Assembly (NCBI GenBank): GCA_963774895.1
Contig: CAVZGN010000003.1
Location: 372,001-436,000 of the forward strand
DNA: 64,000 bases
Reading direction: 5' to 3'
From: REEB76 sp963774895
GTDB lineage: Bacteria > Pseudomonadota > Gammaproteobacteria > Natronospirales > REEB76
The position numbers and the translations under genes were made by a program. Of the stretch, positions 44,091 through 52,822 are shown piece after piece. Position 1 is the stretch's first letter. Each line of letters opens with the position of its first letter. Below the pieces are notes generated by a model. That model saw nothing but the letters and a program-made list of their open reading frames with translations. It ran no database searches and was not told the DNA's origin.

Positions 44091-46135
44091 ATGTCCACCA
44101 GCGCTTCCCAGACTAACTGGAAAATCGAATTCGACAGCGAAGGCATCGCCTGGCTGGGCTTCGACAAGGCCGGCGCCAGCACCAATGTGCTTTCAGGCCA
44201 AGTCTTGGCGGAACTCGGCGAGTTGCTGAAGAACTTAGCCGCCAAGCCGCCTAAGGGACTGGTCGTCTATTCGGTCAAATCCAGCGGCTTTATCGCAGGC
44301 GCCGATATCAAGGAATTCACCGCGCTCAAAACCCCGGAAGACGCTTTTCAGATGATCCGTCGTGGCCAGCTGGTCATGGAACAGCTGGAACGGCTGCCCT
44401 GCCCCAGCGTGGCCCTCATCAACGGCTTCTGTCTGGGAGGCGGTCTTGAACTTTCACTGGCCTGCAGTTACCGGGTGGGCATCGACGACGAGCGGCTGAG
44501 TCTCGGGCTTCCGGAAGTAAAACTGGGCATCCATCCGGGTTTTGGCGGCACGGTACGCTCCACCCGTCTGGTGGGTGTCCTGCCGGCCATGAGCTTCATG
44601 CTCACGGGCCGCAGTGTCCGCGGCAGCGAAGCCCTGCGAATAGGCTTGCTGGACCGCCTGGTGAAAGCGGATAGCGCCCGGCAGACCGCACGCAACCTGT
44701 TGCTCAAGCACGCGCCTAAAAAAACTGCGCCTTTAGCTCAAAAGTTACTGGCCCAATCCTGGATGCGGCCATTGGTGGCCCGCATGCTTACTAAGCAGGT
44801 AGCCGCCAAGGTGCGCCGCGACCACTATCCCGCGCCCTACGCCATGATCGATTTGTGGAAACGCTATGCCGGCAGTGACGCGATGTATGTGCAGGAGGCG
44901 CATTCCATCGCGCGTCTCATGGTCAACGACACTGCGCGCAATCTAGTGCGTGTGTTTCTGCTGCAGGACCGGCTGAAATCCCTTGGCAAGAAATCCGATC
45001 TGATTCTCAAGCAGGTGCACGTTGTAGGCGCCGGCACCATGGGTGGCGACATCGCCGCCTGGTGCGCGCTGCGCGGTTTTAGGGTGAGCCTGCAGGACCG
45101 CGAGGAGAAATATGTGCAGCCGGCCTTGGCGCGCGCACACAAGCTGTTTACAAAGCTACTCAAAGGCGCGGAGATCATAAACGCGGTCAATCGACTGCAA
45201 ATGGATATCACCGGCGATGGTGCCAAGGATGCAGATGTGGTCATCGAAGCGATCTTCGAGAACGTCGAGGCCAAACAGGCCTTATACAAAGTGCTGGATG
45301 CCAAGATGAAGCCTAATGCCATCCTCGCCACCAACACCTCCAGTATCCGACTGGAGACCCTGCGCACGGTCCTCAAGGACCCGCAACGGCTGGTGGGGCT
45401 GCATTTCTTTAATCCGGTCGCGAAGATGCAGCTGGTGGAAGTGATTCATGCCGAAGATACCTCCGCGGATGAGATCGCCAAATGCCTGTCGTTCACCCGC
45501 CAGATCCACAAGTTAGCAGTGCCGGTAAAGAGTTCCCCGGCTTCCTGGTGAATCGCATCCTTATGCCCTATCTGATGGAAGCCATGCTGGCCGCCGATGA
45601 GGGTGTGCCCCTGGAAGCCATCGACCAGGCAGCCCTGGATTACGGCATGCCCATGGGTCCGATGGAGCTCACCGATACCGTGGGACTGGATGTGTCACTT
45701 TCGGTGGCCCAGGTTTTCGCCCATGAATTCCACAAGCCGATCCCCGAGAGCCTGACTCGGCTGGTCGCCGAGAAAAAGTTCGGGCGCAAGACCGGCGAAG
45801 GATTCTATAAATATCTGAATGGAAAACCCGTTAAGGACAAGAGTCGCGCCCGCCAGATGCCTGCTGACCTACAGGACCGGCTGATCCTGCCGATGATCAA
45901 CGAAGCGGTGGCGGTGCTGCGTGAGCGCATCGTGGATGACACGGATCTGCTGGATGCCGGCGTGATCTTCGGCACGGGTTTCGCGCCCTTCCGCGGCGGA
46001 CCCATCAACTATATTCGTGCCACCGGCGTAGACGATCTCAAGCGACGTTTGCAAAAATTGCAGGCCCAGCACGGTCAACGTTTCACGCCGGATGCCGGGT
46101 GGAACGCTCCTGCCCTCAAGGAACCCAAAGCATGA
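44091..46135 (+). pseudogene. FadJ/FadB-like fatty-oxidation protein interrupted by a frameshift
   Basis: The two frames together encode an enoyl-CoA hydratase domain (GFCLGGGLELSLACS, LPEVKLGIHPGFGGT) and a 3-hydroxyacyl-CoA dehydrogenase (VVGAGTMGGDIAAW, LHFFNPVAKMQLVEVI, then NRILMPYLMEA). The first frame ends at a TGA in 45549-45551. The second frame is already open through 45482. At 45535-45538 the sequence AGTTCCCCGGC has four Cs; a fifth would restore KSSPGFLVNRIL in one frame of about 681 residues. This is a one-base deletion or a sequencing error. The start ATG at 44091 has a GGAG before it. The downstream yciA overlaps by ATGA. Confidence 0.9.
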
Positions 46136-46524
46136 AATTCGAAAGCATGCCAAAAGACCATGAAGCGGCAGTCCGTACCTTGGCTATGCCCAAGGATACC
46201 AACGGCCTGGGCGATATCTTCGGTGGCTGGATCATGTCGCATGCCGACATGGCCGGAGCCATCATCGCCTTCCGGCGCGCCGGCGGCCGAGTGGTGACCG
46301 TGGCGGTGAACGAATTCGTGTTCGTGAGCCCGGTGTATGTGGGAGACGTGGTGAGCTTCTATACGGATATCGCGCGCGTGGGTAACACCTCCATCAGCAT
46401 CGACGTGACGGTGTTTTCGCAGCGCAACGATGGTGAACACGAGAGTTGTGTGAAAGTGGCTACGGCACAGATGACCTACGTACGCGTGGGCGCCAATCGC
46501 CGGCCGGTATCGATCTCCAAGTGA
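46132..46524 (+). CDS. yciA: Acyl-CoA thioesterase YciA
   Basis: This hotdog-fold thioesterase hydrolyses short to long acyl-CoAs. The 130-residue protein has the YciA segments DTNGLGDIFGGWIMSHADMA (with the catalytic Asp/Asn region) and VNEFVFVSPVYVGD. It overlaps the FadJ-like gene by 4 bases, so acyl-CoA oxidation and release are coupled. Confidence 0.93.
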   Translation: MKFESMPKDHEAAVRTLAMPKDTNGLGDIFGGWIMSHADMAGAIIAFRRAGGRVVTVAVNEFVFVSPVYVGDVVSFYTDIARVGNTSISIDVTVFSQRNDGEHESCVKVATAQMTYVRVGANRRPVSISK

Positions 46525-46531
46525 CGCCTGC

Positions 46532-47572
46532 ATGCCAAATACACTTCCCAGTGAACGTCTCAAGGAATTCTCGCCGCTGAGCGGGTTGAAGCCGGAACAC
46601 CTGAGCAGTCTGGTATCCAAGAGTGTCGTCCAGAAGCTGGACGCGGGCCGCTACCTCTTCAAACAGAAGGATACCGAAAGACGTAACGTCTATCTGATTA
46701 GCGGCTCTGTGGAACTGCGTTCCGGTGAGCTGGTTTTGGTAACCATCAAGGCAGGCTCTGACGAAGCCCGGCATCCACTGGCGCCACAGATTCCACGGCA
46801 TGTCTCGGCACGCGCGGCGACCGGCATCGAATACTTCGAGATCGACAGCGATCTTCTGGATATCATGCTTACCTGGGATCAAAGCGGCGCCTTCGAGGTG
46901 GGGGAACTCCAGGCCCAGGAACAGCAGGAGCATGACTGGATGACCACAGTCCTGCAGGTCAAGGCATTCCACCGGATCCCGCCGGCGAACATCCAGACAC
47001 TTTTCATGCGCATGGAGCACATGAGCGCCAAGCAGGGTGCCGTCATCGTCAAACAGGGTGATGCAGGCGATTATTTTTATATCCTCACCCAGGGCCGCTG
47101 TTTGGTGACACGCGCAGCGCCCAACAGCAACAAAGCCATACAGCTGGCCGAACTGAGTGCCGGGGCAAGTTTCGGTGAAGAAGCCTTGCTGGCGGAATCC
47201 CAGCGCAACGCCAGCGTCAGCATGCTCACGGGCGGCGCGCTGGTACGGCTTGCCAAGGAGGATTTCAAGGCTTTATTGATCGAGCCCCAGCAACAGCGGG
47301 TTGGACTCGAAGAAGCCAGGCAGATCGTGGCCGCAGGCGGTCAATGGCTGGATGTGCGCCTGCCGAGTGAATTCGAGAACTCGCATCCTGAAGGCGCACT
47401 CAATTTTCCCCTGTATTTTATCCGCATGAAACTCGACAGCCTTGATCCCAAACGCAAGTACGTGGTGTGCTGCGATACCGGCCGGCGCAGCTCTGCAGGT
47501 GCATTTATCCTGAGTGAACGAGGTTTCGATGCGTATCTTCTGAAGAACGGCCTATCCAGTTACACGCTGTAA
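46532..47572 (+). CDS. Two cyclic-nucleotide-binding domains fused to a rhodanese
   Basis: Residues 1-130 and 140-250 are cNMP-type beta-rolls. The second has the phosphate-binding cassette form (FGEEALLAESQRNASVSML), the first is degenerate. Residues about 260-346 are a rhodanese domain with active-site Cys in CCDTGRRS. This architecture is known in gammaproteobacteria, but its substrate and ligand are not established. It has no HTH or kinase domain. It starts 8 bases after yciA and is probably in that operon. Confidence 0.85.
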   Translation: MPNTLPSERLKEFSPLSGLKPEHLSSLVSKSVVQKLDAGRYLFKQKDTERRNVYLISGSVELRSGELVLVTIKAGSDEARHPLAPQIPRHVSARAATGIEYFEIDSDLLDIMLTWDQSGAFEVGELQAQEQQEHDWMTTVLQVKAFHRIPPANIQTLFMRMEHMSAKQGAVIVKQGDAGDYFYILTQGRCLVTRAAPNSNKAIQLAELSAGASFGEEALLAESQRNASVSMLTGGALVRLAKEDFKALLIEPQQQRVGLEEARQIVAAGGQWLDVRLPSEFENSHPEGALNFPLYFIRMKLDSLDPKRKYVVCCDTGRRSSAGAFILSERGFDAYLLKNGLSSYTL

Positions 47573-47593
47573 TGAAGCGCACATAGAGGTGTT

Positions 47594-48898
47594 TCAGTCT
47601 GAAGAATAAGCCTGGTCAGGCTGGCCATGCAGTCGGTTGAAATGCCCAATTTCCTCCACCACGATGCGCATCGCCTGTTTTTCCGTTTCTGTAAGATAAG
47701 GATTCCAGATATCGAAGATCAGGACCACCCGGGTCTGATCGCTTCGGTTCCAGGCTTCGTGCTCGAAAGTGTCATCGAACACGATGCATTCACCTTCTTT
47801 CCAGCCACGGGTTTCATCACCGACACGAATGCCGCAGTCTGGGGGGATAATCAGCGGCAAGTGCGTCACCAGGCGGGTGTTTATGACGCCGGTGTGTGGC
47901 GGTATATAGGCTCCGGGTTTCAGCACAGAAAAGAATACTTCGGGCGAATGCTCCGCCACGCAGCTGAGCGGCAGGCTGTCAAGTAGTTGTGCGGTTATCG
48001 GACAGCGGCGGCAATTGTCGTCGAAACGCCGCCCATCACGATAGAAAAAGAACGCATTCCAGTTGGGTGAATAATTGAGCGCTTCCCAATAGGCAGTGCC
48101 CGGGTGATCGCGCGGCATTTCTATGAAGGGTCGGAAACCCTGGTCCGCATGCAGTACTTTGGCCAGTTCTACGCGGATCTCAGACGTATGAGTTTCAATC
48201 TTTTCCAGCCATGGGAAATCCATACGCTTAAACCAAGCATGGCTCGGAATGCCCGGGAAGGTCATGAACGTGGGACGCTGCATGGGATGACCGGTTGCTT
48301 GCGGTTCCTGACCCAGATACATCCGCAGGCAATGGTCAACGCGGCTAAATTCCTCAGCGGCGTGTTGCATCCGCAAGGGAGCCAGCACTCGTTTGAGATG
48401 TTCCGCACGCGCCTGCTGCACCACTGTCATGGCATGCTCCAGCAGTTGGCGCAACCCGGCCGGAAGTTTTTGCATCTGTACCAGCAGCCCGATACGCTCC
48501 GCCAACGAGAGTGTCGCTAGATAAATGCTGAGGGCTTCCTGGCGTCTGCCGGCCTGTTCCAGCACCGCGCCTTTGTTCAGCAGCGCTACTGGATAATCGG
48601 GTTTGATTTGCAGGGCCGCATCGAAGGCCGCGAGCGCTTCCGGCAACTGGCCACGCCCCCGGTAGGCGAGTCCGAGGTTTTTGTGCAGGCTGGCATCGCT
48701 GGGATTGTGAGCCAACGCGCGCTGCAATAATTCTATACTTTGGGAAAACTGCCCGGAACCGAGTGCCTGGGTCGCGAAGAAATTCAGTGCTTCCGGATGC
48801 TGGGGATCATGCTGCAGGAGTTGCGAATACAGGGATGTTGCCTGCTGCCATTGGCCGGCTTGCGCACATCGGCGTGCGCTTTCCACCAGTGCATCCAT
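47594..48898 (-). CDS. TPR protein fused to an aspartyl/asparaginyl beta-hydroxylase domain
   Basis: From the ATG at 48898 the protein has 434 residues. The N-terminal third is three to four TPRs (ALNFFATQALGSGQFSQSIE, DASLHKNLGLAYRGRGQLPEA). The C-terminal half is a 2-oxoglutarate/Fe(II) hydroxylase of the Asp_Arg_Hydrox type, with iron-binding His in PPHTGVINTRLVTHLPL and FDDTFEHEAWNRS and Arg in TRVVLIFDIW. The domain is shared with LpxO, but the fused TPR suggests a protein partner. An upstream 50-codon extension of the frame reads through the PilZ gene and is not used. Confidence 0.85.
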   Translation of the reverse strand: MDALVESARRCAQAGQWQQATSLYSQLLQHDPQHPEALNFFATQALGSGQFSQSIELLQRALAHNPSDASLHKNLGLAYRGRGQLPEALAAFDAALQIKPDYPVALLNKGAVLEQAGRRQEALSIYLATLSLAERIGLLVQMQKLPAGLRQLLEHAMTVVQQARAEHLKRVLAPLRMQHAAEEFSRVDHCLRMYLGQEPQATGHPMQRPTFMTFPGIPSHAWFKRMDFPWLEKIETHTSEIRVELAKVLHADQGFRPFIEMPRDHPGTAYWEALNYSPNWNAFFFYRDGRRFDDNCRRCPITAQLLDSLPLSCVAEHSPEVFFSVLKPGAYIPPHTGVINTRLVTHLPLIIPPDCGIRVGDETRGWKEGECIVFDDTFEHEAWNRSDQTRVVLIFDIWNPYLTETEKQAMRIVVEEIGHFNRLHGQPDQAYSSD

Positions 48899-48944
48899 GT
48901 CGTGAGGTTCCGATGCGGAACGAGTGTTCACACTGTGAAAACAA

Positions 48945-49292
48945 TTACATGGTGTGGGTCGGACGGTCGGCCTGCAATGCACCGCCCAGCAAGCTCTCGA
49001 TTTTGCGCTGTGTATTGCCGCCATCCTGTTCACTGAATTGCACGCCAATGCCCATGGCGCGTGAACGGTTCGTGCTGCGCGGCGTGACCCATGCGACTTT
49101 AGCTGCCACCGGCAGGCGTTCAGGAGAATCTATGAGCTGCAACAGGATAAAAACTTCATCGCCCAGTTGATAGGCCTTATTGGTGGGAATGAACAACCCG
49201 CCGTTTTTTACAAACGGCATGTAAGCACTGTACAGGGCGCTCTTGTCCTTGATGACAAGATTGAGTATGCCCTGTTGGTGGGGCGCATTCAT
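48945..49292 (-). CDS. PilZ-domain protein (type IV pilus PilZ-like)
   Basis: The 115-residue protein lies directly after holB, as pilZ does in many gammaproteobacteria. It has LPVAAKVAWVTPR and MGIGVQFSE but lacks the RxxxR and D/NxSxxG c-di-GMP motifs, as classical PilZ does. It probably acts in pilus assembly through FimX/PilB-type partners rather than as a c-di-GMP receptor. Confidence 0.85.
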   Translation of the reverse strand: MNAPHQQGILNLVIKDKSALYSAYMPFVKNGGLFIPTNKAYQLGDEVFILLQLIDSPERLPVAAKVAWVTPRSTNRSRAMGIGVQFSEQDGGNTQRKIESLLGGALQADRPTHTM

Positions 49293-49296
49293 GCAG

Positions 49297-50325
49297 TTAT
49301 CCTCCCCGTGCGGCGAGCGGAGCCGTCTCCAATGTTTGCAATCCTTCCGACCAGTCCGTTAACAGTCCTTCCAACAGCAACTGCCCGTTCACCGATGTCG
49401 TGGACAGTGCGATCGCCTGATTTATGCGATTCAGGAAGGCATGTAGGCCACGCAAGTTTATCCCCATGAGGGCTTTTTGCAACATTACCAGCGCATCGGC
49501 ATTGATAATTCCGGGTTCCAGTGGATTATCGGTGGATGCTAACGTGATCAGGTCCGCGATCCAGGTTTGCAATAATCTCAGTACTAGAGACAGATTTTCC
49601 TTGTTGGCTTCGGCGGCACAGCGGATGGGATTGCGCTGGCCGCTGCGCAGTTCCATCAACATCTGGTAGAAATCCAGCCGTGCCTGCGATAGTTCATTAT
49701 TGGCCAGTTCTTGTGCCAGCAAAGGGCCACCACCGGCAATTCTAAGCAGCGCCGGCCAGTCAGGCCTTGATGCATGCTGGTTAAGCCAGCCGACGGCTGC
49801 ATCCGTCGAGGGCGTGCTGATGCGCACGGCCTGACAGCGGCTGCGGATGGTGGCCGGTAAGCGTGCTGGACGGGCAGACACCAGCAGCAACAGCGTGTTC
49901 GCGGACGGTTCTTCCAGAGTCTTCAATAGGCTGTTGGCGGCATTGACATTCATGGCATCGGCGGGGGTCACTACGGCGATTTTCCAGCCGTTATATTGGC
50001 TGGTGAGCGCCAGTTTCTGCAATAGTTCGCGGATCTGGTCCACCAGGATTCCGCTCTTGTCTTCAGCTATGGTCACCCGATGGAAATCCGGGTGGGCGGA
50101 TGCGGCCAGCTGGCGACAGGCGCCACAGTGTCCGCAGGCCTGAGCATGCTCGGGCTGCCGGCACAGGGCTAAGGCCGCGAATGCCAATGCGAAATGCTGC
50201 TTGCCGATACCCGCCACGCCGGAAATCAACAACGCATGCGGCAGAGTGCCGTTCTGCAGGCGTGTCTGCAGTCGTTGCCATTCCGGCAACTGCCAAGGTA
50301 ATGGCTGTAAGGATGTTGCCGTCAT
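49297..50325 (-). CDS. holB: DNA polymerase III subunit delta'
   Basis: Delta' is part of the clamp loader. From the ATG at 50325 the protein has 342 residues with a P-loop-like GVAGIGKQ and a zinc site CRQPEHAQACGHCGACR. It also has the SRC motif (IRSRCQAV) after KTLEEPSANTLLLL. A 20-codon upstream extension overlaps tmk and is rejected. The order tmk-holB-pilZ is widely conserved. Confidence 0.95.
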   Translation of the reverse strand: MTATSLQPLPWQLPEWQRLQTRLQNGTLPHALLISGVAGIGKQHFALAFAALALCRQPEHAQACGHCGACRQLAASAHPDFHRVTIAEDKSGILVDQIRELLQKLALTSQYNGWKIAVVTPADAMNVNAANSLLKTLEEPSANTLLLLVSARPARLPATIRSRCQAVRISTPSTDAAVGWLNQHASRPDWPALLRIAGGGPLLAQELANNELSQARLDFYQMLMELRSGQRNPIRCAAEANKENLSLVLRLLQTWIADLITLASTDNPLEPGIINADALVMLQKALMGINLRGLHAFLNRINQAIALSTTSVNGQLLLEGLLTDWSEGLQTLETAPLAARGG

Positions 50326-50329
50326 GGTG

Positions 50330-50980
50330 TCATAGCCATCGGGCCAGGTGTTTATCCAATAACACCGAGATCTGCGTTTGCACATCAGCGATGCTGCTGC
50401 CGGCGTTCACGAGCTTGATGCGTCGCGGATCGCGCCGCGCGCGCGCTAAATACACGCGCCGCGCACGCTTGAAAAATTCGTCTTTTTCCTGTTCAAAGCG
50501 ATCCAGTGATCCGCGCTGCTTGGCACGCGACATGCCGACCTTGATTCGGGCATCCAGCAATAGGGTCAGGTCAGGTCGCAAACCTTTCAGCACCATGCGC
50601 TCTAGCAATTCGATATGCCGCGCGGGGATGCCGCGGCCGCCGCCCTGATAGGCATAACTGGCGTCAGTGAAACGGTCGCAGACTACCCAGGTACCTGCCG
50701 TCAGCGCCGGCCTGATTACATTCTCCACATGCAAGGCGCGTGCTGCGAACATCAGCAACAGTTCTGCCATGGGCTGAAAATGCTCCGTGCAGTTCGTCAA
50801 CAACAGCTTGCGGATCTCGTCTGCGGCAGGCGTGCCGCCCGGTTCACGCGTCACCAGCACACTGAGTCCGCGAGACCGCAGATAGTTGCCCAAGTAATCC
50901 AGATGCGTGGATTTACCCACACCCTCAACCCCTTCCAGGGTGATGAACTTGGCGCGCAGGTTTTGCTTGCGGCGTTTCAT
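50330..50980 (-). CDS. tmk: Thymidylate kinase
   Basis: Tmk phosphorylates dTMP to dTDP. The protein has the P-loop GVEGVGKST, the DRFTDASYAYQGGGRG substrate segment and the lid region. The start at 50980 (216 residues) lies 2 bases after the mltG stop. A TTG two codons upstream overlaps mltG and is a less likely start. It ends 4 bases before the holB start. Confidence 0.96.
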   Translation of the reverse strand: MKRRKQNLRAKFITLEGVEGVGKSTHLDYLGNYLRSRGLSVLVTREPGGTPAADEIRKLLLTNCTEHFQPMAELLLMFAARALHVENVIRPALTAGTWVVCDRFTDASYAYQGGGRGIPARHIELLERMVLKGLRPDLTLLLDARIKVGMSRAKQRGSLDRFEQEKDEFFKRARRVYLARARRDPRRIKLVNAGSSIADVQTQISVLLDKHLARWL

Positions 50981-50982
50981 GG

Positions 50983-51993
50983 TCAATGATGCTTGATCTG
51001 GTATTTTTGGACTGCCGCTGCCTGCTCGGCCAGGGTGGCTGAAAACTGATGGGTGCCATCACCACGCGCCACGAAATACAGCGCATCCCCAGGTGTTGGG
51101 CGCAAAGCCGCCTCGATGGATGCCTGGCTTGGCATACAGATGGGCGTGGGTGGCAGACCATTGCGGGTATAGGTGTTGTAAGGCGTGTCAGTGCGCAGAT
51201 CTTTGTAGGTGATTTTTCCATGATACTGGACACCCAAACCGTAAATAACCGTGGGGTCAGTCTGTAATTTCATGCCTTTTTGCAGACGGCGTACGAATAC
51301 GCCTGCGATCTGGCCGCGCTCCTGGGGTTGCGCAGTCTCCTTCTCGATGATGGACGCCATGATCAATGCATCGTAAGGTGATTTATATGGAAGCCCGGGC
51401 GCTCGCATTTGCCAGGCAATATCTAAATGTTCCTGCATCGTGTGATAGGCGCGCTCAAGAAAAGCGCTATCACTGGTGCCTTTGGGAAACTGGTAGGTAT
51501 TGGGATAAAAACGGCCTTCGGGGTTATCGCCGGCATGGCCCAACTTTGACATGATAGTGTTCGCATCACTGCCATCCAATGTATGACTGAGCGCTGCATC
51601 GCCCTCCACGCTGATCAATACCTGCGAGAATGTCCAGCCTTCCACCAGCGTCAATGAGTGCATCACCACTTTGCCGCTCTTGAGCAACTCCAGCAGCGCC
51701 GCGACACTGGTTCCAGGCTCCACCAAGTATTCACCGGCGCGGATCGCATCCGCATCACCCCGCAGGCGCGCCAGCAGCACCAGATCCAGAGGGTGTGGCA
51801 GTACCCCCTGAGCATGCAGGCTGGTGGCGACCAGACGCAAGGATTCACCCGGCTGGACGTCGACATCCATTGATCGGCCGGTTACCACCGGAGTCAGATA
51901 CCAACGCGCGTAAAGCAATCCAGTCACGCAGAGCGCAGCGAGCAATAGCAAGCCGATGAGTGTTCTTAAACCTAACCTGTACGACAACTGCAC
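50983..51993 (-). CDS. mltG: Endolytic murein transglycosylase MltG
   Basis: MltG cuts nascent glycan strands and sets their length. The 336-residue protein has an N-terminal membrane anchor (residues about 10-28), LysM-like and YceG domains, and the catalytic Glu217 in ASIIEKET. The start is GTG at 51993, preceded by AAAGGA. This matches the family start (MQLSYRLGLR). It follows pabC closely. Confidence 0.95.
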   Translation of the reverse strand: MQLSYRLGLRTLIGLLLLAALCVTGLLYARWYLTPVVTGRSMDVDVQPGESLRLVATSLHAQGVLPHPLDLVLLARLRGDADAIRAGEYLVEPGTSVAALLELLKSGKVVMHSLTLVEGWTFSQVLISVEGDAALSHTLDGSDANTIMSKLGHAGDNPEGRFYPNTYQFPKGTSDSAFLERAYHTMQEHLDIAWQMRAPGLPYKSPYDALIMASIIEKETAQPQERGQIAGVFVRRLQKGMKLQTDPTVIYGLGVQYHGKITYKDLRTDTPYNTYTRNGLPPTPICMPSQASIEAALRPTPGDALYFVARGDGTHQFSATLAEQAAAVQKYQIKHH

Positions 51994-52000
51994 GGTCCTT

Positions 52001-52822
52001 TCATGTTTCTGAGGCCCAACGTTGTGCCTGGCGTGTCATGGAACCGATGGAATATTTCCAATGACCGATGGCCGTCACCGGCCATACGCCGATGAGGGAA
52101 TTACACACAAATATCTCCTGAGCCTGCATCAGTTCCGTGAGTGACAGGCTTGTTACACGCACGGCAACCCCTGCTTGCTCGGCGTGTTCCAGCAGATGTC
52201 GGCGCATCACGCCGGCCACACCGCAACGCCGCAGATCGGGCGTGGCGAGTACCCCATGATCCAGCCAGGCGAATACATTACTCATTGTACATTCGATGAC
52301 CGAACCTTCCGCATCCAGCATGAGCCCTTCCTGCACTTGGTCGATTTCTGACCACTCAGCGCGAGCCAACACCTGTTCCAGGCGATTCAGATGCTTGAGA
52401 CCGGCAAGCCGCTTATTATGGCCAAGATGAGTGTCACAAATTCTCAAGTGCACGCCATCGGTACTGTTTTCTGCTGGATACTGCGGCCAGGGATGGCGCG
52501 TAAGAATGCGGGTAGTCTGTGAAGCGTTGGTAAACTGATAGCCGCGATTCCCGCATCCACGGGTAACGATCAGTTTGAGCACGGCGGCTGCTTGACCGGC
52601 AGCAACTGATAACAGTTCGGCGCGTAAAATCTCTTCAGAGGGTGCATGCAACTGCAGGCGCCTGCAGCCTTCATGCAAGCGTTCCAGATGATAATCAAGC
52701 AGCCTTATCCGGCCGGCATTCACCGCCAAGGTCTCGAACAACCCGTCGCCATACTGCAAACCGCGATCAGCGATCGGGATCTTGTCGCCTGCTTGTCCAT
52801 TGATCCAGGATTCCGTGCTCAT
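52001..52822 (-). CDS. pabC: Aminodeoxychorismate lyase
   Basis: PabC is a PLP enzyme that releases pyruvate from 4-amino-4-deoxychorismate, giving p-aminobenzoate for folate. The PLP lysine is in AGLKHLNRLEQVLAR. The DRGLQYGDGLFET N-terminal segment and VIECTMSNVFAW are conserved. The ATG at 52822 overlaps the pabB stop as ATGA and gives 273 residues. Confidence 0.95.
   Translation of the reverse strand: MSTESWINGQAGDKIPIADRGLQYGDGLFETLAVNAGRIRLLDYHLERLHEGCRRLQLHAPSEEILRAELLSVAAGQAAAVLKLIVTRGCGNRGYQFTNASQTTRILTRHPWPQYPAENSTDGVHLRICDTHLGHNKRLAGLKHLNRLEQVLARAEWSEIDQVQEGLMLDAEGSVIECTMSNVFAWLDHGVLATPDLRRCGVAGVMRRHLLEHAEQAGVAVRVTSLSLTELMQAQEIFVCNSLIGVWPVTAIGHWKYSIGSMTRQAQRWASET

Noticed and set aside
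44091..46135. Programmed -1 frameshifting in the FadJ-like gene
   Set aside because: The -1 direction fits, but TTCCCCG is not a good X-XXY-YYZ slippery heptamer and no pseudoknot was evident, so a base deletion is preferred.
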